Positions 58,134-64,000 of a stretch of DNA of 64,000 nt are shown piece by piece. The notes beneath the pieces were generated by a model that searched no databases, was not told the DNA's origin, and was given only the letters and a program-made list of their open reading frames with translations. The stretch lies in contig NZ_JANUSB010000015.1 of the NCBI RefSeq assembly GCF_024793895.1, forward strand, positions 434,001 through 498,000, given 5' to 3'. Origin of the DNA: Serratia sp. AKBS12 (lineage in GTDB: Bacteria > Pseudomonadota > Gammaproteobacteria > Enterobacterales > Enterobacteriaceae). A program made the translations under genes and the position numbers. Position 1 is the stretch's first letter, and each line of letters opens with the position of its first letter.

Positions 58134-59129
58134 TTAGCGCTTTTGGATGTAGGTGATGGCCAGCGCCAGCGCCAGTACCAACCCTTTGATGATATCCATC
58201 GCGTAGTAGGGTACCGACAGCATCACCAGGCCGTTTTGCAACACGCCAAGAATGATTGCGCCAATCAGCGTGCCGAAGGCGTTGGGTTTGCCGGACCCGG
58301 CCAGCGAAAAACCGATATAGGCTGCCGCCACTGCATCCATTAAATAACCGCCGCCAGCGTTGACCTGCGAAGAGCCGATACGTGACGCCAGTAGAATACC
58401 GCCAAGCGCCGCCAGCAGCGACGAAAGCACGTAAGCGATAACCCTGTAACGCAGTGTGCGAATACCGGAAAGCCGCGCCGCTTCCGCATTGCCGCCGATC
58501 GCGTACATGCGGCGTCCGTGCTTGGTCAGCGACAGGAACAGCTGTATTACCAGCGTTACCGCCAACATGATCAGCACGATCGTCGGCACCTGGCCCAGCG
58601 CGGAAAAAATCTGCGGAATGACGCCTTCTGCCATCTCGCCGTTGGGCAACAGCATATTCTGGGTGATTGATCCGCCGTAACTGTAGGTCATCGCCACGCC
58701 CTGGATGACGAACAGGCTGGCGAGAGTGGCCAGCATATCCGGGATCTTGAGTACCACGATCAGAAACGCGTTGAACAAACCGACCAGGCAGCATATCAGC
58801 AGCGTCAGGATAATCGCCCCGGTGGTGCCAAAGCCGTACCAGACAAACAGCGAGATCACCAGTGCATTAGCCAGCGACGCGGTCGATCCGACGGAAAGAT
58901 CAAACCCGCCAACCGACAGCGAAATGGAAACGCCAATGGCGATCACCGTGACGATGGCGATCGAACGCAGAATATTGATGATGTTGTTGGGATCGAGAAA
59001 ATTGTCCGACGCCAGGCCGAACAGGGCGACCAGAGCAACGACGGTGAGCAGCATCCCCCATTTATACAAAAACTCGAACAGCCGATGACGCCAGGGTTGC
59101 ACGTTGGGCAGGGAAAGATCTTTACTCAC
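58134..59129 (-). CDS. Sugar ABC transporter permease (RbsC/YtfT family)
   Basis: 331 residues, about ten helices, BPD_transp_2 family. NIINILRSIAIVTVIAIGVSISLSVGGFDLSVGS and GLFNAFLIVVLKIPDMLATLAS are the conserved first half; GGNAEAARLSGIRTLRYRV and AAAYIGFSLAGSGKPNAFGT the second. Substrate unknown; the family imports pentoses, hexoses and autoinducer-2. Start overlaps the ATPase stop by 4 bp. No binding protein or sugar kinase is linked. Confidence 0.9.
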   Translation of the reverse strand: MSKDLSLPNVQPWRHRLFEFLYKWGMLLTVVALVALFGLASDNFLDPNNIINILRSIAIVTVIAIGVSISLSVGGFDLSVGSTASLANALVISLFVWYGFGTTGAIILTLLICCLVGLFNAFLIVVLKIPDMLATLASLFVIQGVAMTYSYGGSITQNMLLPNGEMAEGVIPQIFSALGQVPTIVLIMLAVTLVIQLFLSLTKHGRRMYAIGGNAEAARLSGIRTLRYRVIAYVLSSLLAALGGILLASRIGSSQVNAGGGYLMDAVAAAYIGFSLAGSGKPNAFGTLIGAIILGVLQNGLVMLSVPYYAMDIIKGLVLALALAITYIQKR

Positions 59130-60640
59130 GCTGGGATTCCTCCGGTGGAATACAGTAACAGGGTTTCTTCATCAATATCGGCGGCATTGAGTTCAGCCAC
59201 GATGCGGCCATCCCATAACACGCAAATGCGATCGCACAGGCCAACCAGTTCGGAGAATTCACCCGAGGCATAGATGATGCCTTTGCCGTCACGCGCCAAC
59301 TGGTCTATCAACGCAAACAAATCCTGCTTGGCCTTGATGTCCACGCCCTTGGTCGGTTCATCGAAAATCAGCAGATCGGCATCGCCGCGCGGCCATTTGC
59401 CTATCGCCACTTTTTGCTGGTTGCCGCCGGAGAGTCGCGCCAGCTTCTGCTGCGGCCCGGCGGCGCGTACGCCCAGGCGGCGGATGACCCGTTGCGCCCA
59501 GTCCAGCGCCTGCCGCTGGCTGAAAACGCCCCAGCGGCAAAAACCATCGTCGGCAGCAACGCTCAGGTTCATGGCAATGGTTTCGTCAATAAACACCCCC
59601 TGTTTGCGGCGCTCCTCCGGCACCAGCGCCATACCTAGCGCAACGCAACGATGCGGCGAACCTGGCACCCATCGTTTGCCGTGCAGTTCGCCGTGTTCGA
59701 TGCGTGCCGGGGTGGCACCGAACAGCGCCTTGCACAATTCGGTTTTGCCAGCACCTGCCAGACCGGCGATGCCGAGAATTTCGCCCCGTTGCAGCGTCAG
59801 GGAAATGTCGCGCAATTTATGGCGATCGCTCAGGCCGCGTACCGACAGCAGTGGCCGAGGCTGTGGCGTAGGGCGACGCGGTGGAAAGATGTCGTCCAGG
59901 CGATGGCCAAGCATTTTTTCGACAATCTGTTCGCCGCTCAGCCCGCGCATGGTGTCCTCGCTGACCTGTCTGCCATCGCGCAGCACCGTCAAGCGGTCGC
60001 AGACTTCGCTCAGTTCATGAATACGATGTGAAATAAACACAATGCCGATGCCTTCAGACTGCAAACGGCGCACCACCGTAAACAGACGTTGGCTTTCGGC
60101 GTGGTCCAGCGGGGCGGTCGGTTCATCCAGCACCAGAAAGCGGCAGCGGTGCGATAGCGCGCGTGCCAGCAGCACCTGCTGCTTTTCCGCCAGCGTGCAA
60201 TCTGCCAGCCGCCGTCGCGGGTTGATGGTCGACGCCAGTTGAGCGAGCAGGGCTTGCGCCTGGGTGTACAACTGACGCCAGTTCAACAGCTGGCCGGGCT
60301 GATTGAGCCAGTCGAGCATGATGTTTTCCGCGACCGATAGCGTCGGGATCAGGGCGACGTCAACTTCCTGCTGCACTACGTGAATGCCATGCTGCCGCGC
60401 ATGCAGCGGTGAGTGAATGTCGACCGCTTGGCCATCTATCAAGATATTGCCGTGATAATGACTATGGGCGCCGGACAGGATCGCCATCAGCGTCGACTTG
60501 CCGGCACCGTTGGCACCGACCAACGCATGGATGGATCCTCCCGTCAGGGTAAAGTCCACCTGTTGCAGGGCGTTGAAACCGGCAAAGGCGATCGAGATAT
60601 TGCGCATCTCCAGGCGGGAGGGCGTAGGGGTTGGCATCAT
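59126..60640 (-). CDS. Sugar ABC transporter ATP-binding protein (RbsA family)
   Basis: 504 residues, double ABC domains. First Walker A ALVGANGAGKSTLMAIL, signature region CTLAEKQQVLLARAL (degenerate), Walker B FLVLDEPTAPLD; second half GIAGLAGAGKTELCKALFG, LSGGNQQKVAIGKWPRGDADLLIFDEPTKGVDI and a closing ASGEFSELVGLCDRICVLWDGRI. RbsA/MglA/YphE type. First gene of a two-gene unit with the permease; about 160 bp separate it from puuR on the same strand. Confidence 0.92.
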   Translation of the reverse strand: MMPTPTPSRLEMRNISIAFAGFNALQQVDFTLTGGSIHALVGANGAGKSTLMAILSGAHSHYHGNILIDGQAVDIHSPLHARQHGIHVVQQEVDVALIPTLSVAENIMLDWLNQPGQLLNWRQLYTQAQALLAQLASTINPRRRLADCTLAEKQQVLLARALSHRCRFLVLDEPTAPLDHAESQRLFTVVRRLQSEGIGIVFISHRIHELSEVCDRLTVLRDGRQVSEDTMRGLSGEQIVEKMLGHRLDDIFPPRRPTPQPRPLLSVRGLSDRHKLRDISLTLQRGEILGIAGLAGAGKTELCKALFGATPARIEHGELHGKRWVPGSPHRCVALGMALVPEERRKQGVFIDETIAMNLSVAADDGFCRWGVFSQRQALDWAQRVIRRLGVRAAGPQQKLARLSGGNQQKVAIGKWPRGDADLLIFDEPTKGVDIKAKQDLFALIDQLARDGKGIIYASGEFSELVGLCDRICVLWDGRIVAELNAADIDEETLLLYSTGGIPA

Positions 60641-60800
60641 ATGTATGAAGACGTTTAGGTGTTTAGATGGCTAAAGTGGCTCTTTTGTAACATAGATTGC
60701 CGTTTTGGCAACGAACGAAATGGCATAAGAGAGATGAAAATGGTTGTTGCATCGGCGAATCCCCGCCCGCGTGGCGCAGCGGGCAGGAAATGGCCAGCGA

Positions 60801-61358
60801 TCAGAAGGTGGTGGGGGTATGCGCGCTGACGATGCGGCAGACGCGGGTTGAGGTATTGCTGAAGCTGTGGGGGATACCGGTGTTGATCGCGTAGCTCTGG
60901 CCGGCGCTGAGAGAATAGCTCTGGCCGTTGATGGTCAGCACGATTTCACCCTCCAGCAGGGTGCCGACTTCTTCGCCCTGGTGCTTTATTTTTTCGCCGG
61001 TGGTGGTGCCTGGCGGGTAGGTTTCCAGCATCATCGCCAGCGTGCGCGTCGGGCTGCCGTTATGTACCAGTTTCATTGATACGCCCTGGCTGCCGATTTC
61101 TATCAGATCGTCGGCGTCAATCACCACTTTTGGTTGATCCAGCCGCTCCGGTTCGGCAAAGAATTCCGACAGTGACAAGCCATACACTTTCAACAGTTTT
61201 TGCAGAGTGCTGATGGCAGGGCTGACCTTGTCCTGCTCGATGGTACTGATGGCACTGTGGGTCAACCCGGACAGTTCGGCGACCCGGCGCTGTGACAAAC
61301 CCAATTGCTGACGGATTTGCGACAGGCGCTTACCTGGCGCCAAGCTGACTTCGCTCAT
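60801..61358 (-). CDS. puuR: Putrescine-responsive transcriptional repressor PuuR
   Basis: 185 residues, same length as E. coli PuuR. HTH_3 domain: LAPGKRLSQIRQQLGLSQRRVAELSGLTHSAISTIEQDKVSPAIS, then a cupin domain ending GQSYAINTGIPHSFSNTS and SAHTPTTF. Represses the putrescine utilisation genes and is released by putrescine. Here it is divergent from puuA; in E. coli it is within puuDRCBE, so the locus is rearranged. A GC hairpin at 60759-60788 may end transcription. Confidence 0.96.
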   Translation of the reverse strand: MSEVSLAPGKRLSQIRQQLGLSQRRVAELSGLTHSAISTIEQDKVSPAISTLQKLLKVYGLSLSEFFAEPERLDQPKVVIDADDLIEIGSQGVSMKLVHNGSPTRTLAMMLETYPPGTTTGEKIKHQGEEVGTLLEGEIVLTINGQSYSLSAGQSYAINTGIPHSFSNTSTRVCRIVSAHTPTTF

Positions 61359-61717
61359 AGTGGTACTTCCTTCTAAAAGAGATGGCTGGCAGAAAGGATG
61401 CCGCCATAGGGCAGCAGGACGATGCCGGTGGAAAATATATTGCCCATGATGATACCTGACTCACCGAAATAAATTCTGTCTGTCAAAACAATCTATCGCC
61501 TTTTCGGTCAATATTTTATCAATTTAGCAGCGAGTGGTGAATAATCAATCACTATTGTAACATTTGCAAACCAATTCTGTTAAGGCTATGTTTGATATTA
61601 TGGATGTTATTTTGAGCGCCGGCCGCGGGCGCTGTCTAGAGAGAGTTGATTAGCTATGTTAAACGTTCGGTAAGCGGGCGCCACGGCGTCTTTTCAGGGC
61701 ATAATGGCAGGTGATGT
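61359..61717. promoter_or_regulatory. Divergent puuR/puuA control region
   Basis: 359 bp without a gene. GGTCAATATTTTATCAATT at 61506-61524 shares GGTCAATAT with the PuuR operator as I remember it, and the AGTGGTGAATAATCAATCAC stretch at 61533-61552 is partly symmetrical. Both are candidates only. Confidence 0.4.
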
Positions 61718-63136
61718 ATGCAAACCCATATCGCAGCAGTTGAAAATTTTGCACAGCATAATGAAGAAAGGCGAAGTAGCGCGTTCCAACGTGAGGTTGC
61801 TCACTATTTGGAACGCCACCCTGCAACGCAGTATATCGATATTCTCCTCACCGATCTCAATGGTTCCTTCCGCGGTAAACGCATCCCCGTCTCCGGGCTG
61901 AGCAAACTGGAAAAAGGCTGTTACTTCCCCGCCTCGGTATTTGCCATGGATATTTTGGGCAACGTGGTGGAAGAGGCCGGTCTGGGCCAGGAACTGGGCG
62001 AGCCGGACCGGGTGTGCATGCCGGTAGCCGGCAGCTTGACGCCGTCGGCGGCGGATCCGGAAAATATCGGCCAGCTGTTGCTGACCATGCTGGATGAAGA
62101 TGGCACTCCCTTTGACGTTGAACCCCGCAATGTACTGAACCGAGTGTGGCAGATGTTGCGCCAGCGCGGCATGTTCCCGGTGGTAGCGGTAGAGTTGGAG
62201 TTCTATCTGATTGACCGACAGCGCGATGCCGAAGGCTATCTGCAACCGCCGTGTGCGCCTGGCACGCAGGAACGCAATGTGCACAGCCAGGTGTATTCTC
62301 TGGACAACCTGAACCATTTTTCCGATGTGCTGAACGATATCGACAGCCTGGCGCAAATGCAGGGACTGCCCGCAGACGGCGCGGTGGCCGAAGCCTCGCC
62401 TGGCCAGTTTGAAGTGAATCTCAACCATACCGACAACGTGCTGCAAGCCTGCGATCATGCGCTGGCGTTGAAAAGGCTGGTGCGTCAGGTGGCGGAAAAC
62501 CACGATATGCATGCCACGTTTATGGCCAAACCCTATGAGGAATATACCGGCAGCGGTATGCATATCCATATCAGCATGGTGGACGGCAACGGGGTCAATC
62601 TGTTTGCCGATGCGGATGGCGGCGACTCCGCGCTGCTGCACCGCGCCCTGGCCGGGATGATTGCGCTGATGCCGGCGTCAATGGCGCTGCTGGCGCCCAA
62701 CGTCAATGCCTTCCGGCGCTTCCAGCCGGGGATGTACGTGCCGACGCAGGCGTCATGGGGTCACAACAACCGCACCGTGGCGTTGCGTATTCCCTGTGGC
62801 GAACCGCAAAATCACCGGGTCGAATATCGGGTTGCCGGCGCCGATGCCAATCCCTACCTGGTGTTGGCAACCGTGCTGAGCGGCATTTTATACGGCCTGG
62901 ATCACCCGTTGCCGCTGCCCGAGCCGGTGACCGGTAACGGGCTGGAACAGCAAGGGCAGCCTTTCCCTATTCGCCAGAGCGACGCGTTGTACGAGTTTGC
63001 CGAGCAGCCGGCGATGCAACGGTATCTGGGCCAGCGTTTTTGTCATGTCTATCATGCCTGCAAGTCGGACGAGCTGATGCAGTTCGAGCGTATGGTGACT
63101 GAAACCGAGATTGACTGGATGTTGAAAAATGCCTGA
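61718..63136 (+). CDS. puuA: Glutamate-putrescine ligase (gamma-glutamylputrescine synthetase) PuuA
   Basis: 472 residues, identical in length to E. coli PuuA. Glutamine-synthetase fold: DILLTDLNGSFRGKRIPVS, EEAGLGQELGEPDR, VVAVELEFYLIDRQRDAEGYLQPP, ASPGQFEVNLNHTDNV, GSGMHIHISM and HNNRTVALRIP. First step of the Puu pathway, ATP-dependent joining of putrescine and glutamate. ATG 61718 with GCAGGTG upstream. PuuR control expected from the divergent promoter. Confidence 0.97.
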   Translation: MQTHIAAVENFAQHNEERRSSAFQREVAHYLERHPATQYIDILLTDLNGSFRGKRIPVSGLSKLEKGCYFPASVFAMDILGNVVEEAGLGQELGEPDRVCMPVAGSLTPSAADPENIGQLLLTMLDEDGTPFDVEPRNVLNRVWQMLRQRGMFPVVAVELEFYLIDRQRDAEGYLQPPCAPGTQERNVHSQVYSLDNLNHFSDVLNDIDSLAQMQGLPADGAVAEASPGQFEVNLNHTDNVLQACDHALALKRLVRQVAENHDMHATFMAKPYEEYTGSGMHIHISMVDGNGVNLFADADGGDSALLHRALAGMIALMPASMALLAPNVNAFRRFQPGMYVPTQASWGHNNRTVALRIPCGEPQNHRVEYRVAGADANPYLVLATVLSGILYGLDHPLPLPEPVTGNGLEQQGQPFPIRQSDALYEFAEQPAMQRYLGQRFCHVYHACKSDELMQFERMVTETEIDWMLKNA

Positions 63137-63672
63137 AAAGAGGTATAAAGTAAGGGCAGTTAAATAACTTTTCGTGCTATGACTTGCGGAATTATTAAGC
63201 CGTAAGGCGGTTTTCCAGTCGATCGCGAAAAGAATTTGTGTCAGAAGGCTTCTGGATCTTGTCATCCAGAGGCTTTCTGATGCAAAATATCCCCAATGCA
63301 GATAGCCGACGTTTTAAAGCGTCGGTTATTTTTTTGCATTTTTGTTTTGTAAACCGAGCGTTTCATACACCAAGCGAGGCCGGACTTCGAGCCGGATAGA
63401 TAAACAGGTTTGTTCACGATCAACCAAAACTTTATGGTCGTGACTCATGAGGATAAGAAAGATGGGGCAATTTTTCACTTTAGCACCGGTGCCCGCCGGT
63501 TTCCGCTGCACACGCAGCGATTATGGAGCAGCAGCCAAGGCCGCCTTGACGCGTTATCCAGCTTCCAATACCCCTCTTTTAGAATTCAGTCGCACGTTGC
63601 GAAGTTTCCCCGCAACCTTGAGTCTTGGCGTGTCCATTATCCGCAAGTCTGAAGGTCAGGGGGGGCTGCGCA
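63137..63672. other. 536-bp gap between puuA and puuP with two hairpins
   Basis: Contains a hairpin at about 63248-63272 (GCTTCTGGAT, loop, ATCCAGAGGC) and a terminator downstream of it. The 63340-63672 stretch has only unsupported short frames. It may be the puuP leader or house a small RNA. Confidence 0.5.
63306..63336 (+). terminator. Intrinsic terminator between puuA and puuP
   Basis: CCGACG, 8-base TTTTAAAG loop, CGTCGG then TTATTTTTTT. Would end puuA transcription or a small RNA. Confidence 0.8.
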
Positions 63673-64000
63673 ATGTCCGATAACATCATCAGCGCTGCCG
63701 CTGCGGCACCGCGCCCTCAATTGCGTAAAACCCTGACGTTGCTCCCGGTGGTAATGATGGGTCTGGCTTACCTGCAGCCAATGACCATTTTCGATACCTT
63801 CGGCATCGTTTCCGGCCTGACCGATGGTCATGTCGCGACCGCCTATGCCTTTGCGCTGCTGGCGGTACTGTTTACCGCGCTCAGCTACGGCAAACTGGTG
63901 AAGAAATTCCCATCGGCCGGCTCGGCTTACACCTATGCGCAAAAGGCCATTGGCCCGCACGTTGGCTTTATGGTCGGCTGGTCGTCGTTGCTCGATTATC
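63673..64000 (+). CDS. puuP: Putrescine importer PuuP (5' part, cut by window edge)
   Basis: 109 codons visible from ATG 63673. APC-superfamily permease start: [78 protein letters not shown]. This matches PuuP/PlaP putrescine permeases; adjacency to puuA favours PuuP, a proton-symport putrescine importer feeding PuuA. Confidence 0.88.
   Translation, partial: MSDNIISAAAAAPRPQLRKTLTLLPVVMMGLAYLQPMTIFDTFGIVSGLTDGHVATAYAFALLAVLFTALSYGKLVKKFPSAGSAYTYAQKAIGPHVGFMVGWSSLLDY

Noticed and set aside
61694..62641. 315-codon minus-strand frame opposite puuA
   Set aside because: Shadow of puuA, which is a near-perfect match to the known family over its whole length.
63410..63683. Overlapping 78- and 80-codon plus frames before puuP
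   Set aside because: Neither has a clear ribosome site or a family I recognise, and they overlap in different frames; a leader peptide is possible but unsupported.

Overview
The window is enterobacterial chromosome. Gene content, gene order and the large colinear blocks with Escherichia coli point to the Yersiniaceae, most likely Serratia; this placement is an inference from gene families, since there is no rRNA in the window to settle it. Recognisable backbone blocks are rcsD-micF-ompC; proL-lapC(yejM)-yejL-yejK-rplY-radD-rsuA-bcr-yejG-yejFEBA-pdeN-mepS-lpxT-yeiR-yeiQ-efpL(yeiP)-yeiW-setB-fruBKA-nfo-yeiH-yeiE-lysP; and puuR/puuA/puuP at the right edge.

Left part (1-12 kb): partial rcsD of the Rcs envelope-stress phosphorelay, an MFS transporter and a DUF4186 gene inserted before micF, the MicF antisense RNA divergent from the OmpC porin, a VOC/TetR/DUF1348 cluster with a striking double operator, a divergent DUF2946/PepSY membrane pair rich in His and Met (probably metal related), osmE, three tRNA genes (Ser-TGA, Thr-TGT, Pro-GGG) and a small frameshifted lipoprotein gene.

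Middle (12-36 kb): envelope and translation housekeeping. LapC (LPS homeostasis), YejK nucleoid protein, L25, RadD helicase, RsuA pseudouridine synthase, Bcr efflux pump, the Yej peptide/microcin C importer, the CSS-EAL phosphodiesterase PdeN, the peptidoglycan endopeptidase MepS, the lipid A kinase LpxT, the metal GTPase YeiR, and a divergent YeiQ/UxuA pair that suggests hexuronate breakdown, then the EF-P paralogue EfpL.

Right part (36-64 kb): Mtr tryptophan permease with a TrpR-like operator, YeiW, SetB, a TMAO reductase operon (torY-torZ) and a Nudix gene inserted before the Cra-regulated fructose PTS operon, endonuclease IV, YeiH/YeiE, LysP, a degenerate GGDEF protein, a Fur-regulated iron block (ABC permease and ATPase convergent with a CirA/FepA-type receptor) that lacks a binding protein, an orphan sugar ABC pair that also lacks a binding protein, and a rearranged putrescine-utilisation locus cut by the window edge.

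I did not find phage, insertion sequences, CRISPR, toxin-antitoxin or a clearly novel multi-gene system. The most interesting items are regulatory or small: the 18-bp twin operators beside the TetR gene, a perfect 12-bp-arm inverted repeat before the PepSY gene, the micF homologue, the compensating frameshifts in the small lipoprotein gene, a 99-bp inverted-repeat element between uxuA and efpL, and the two ABC systems without substrate-binding proteins.
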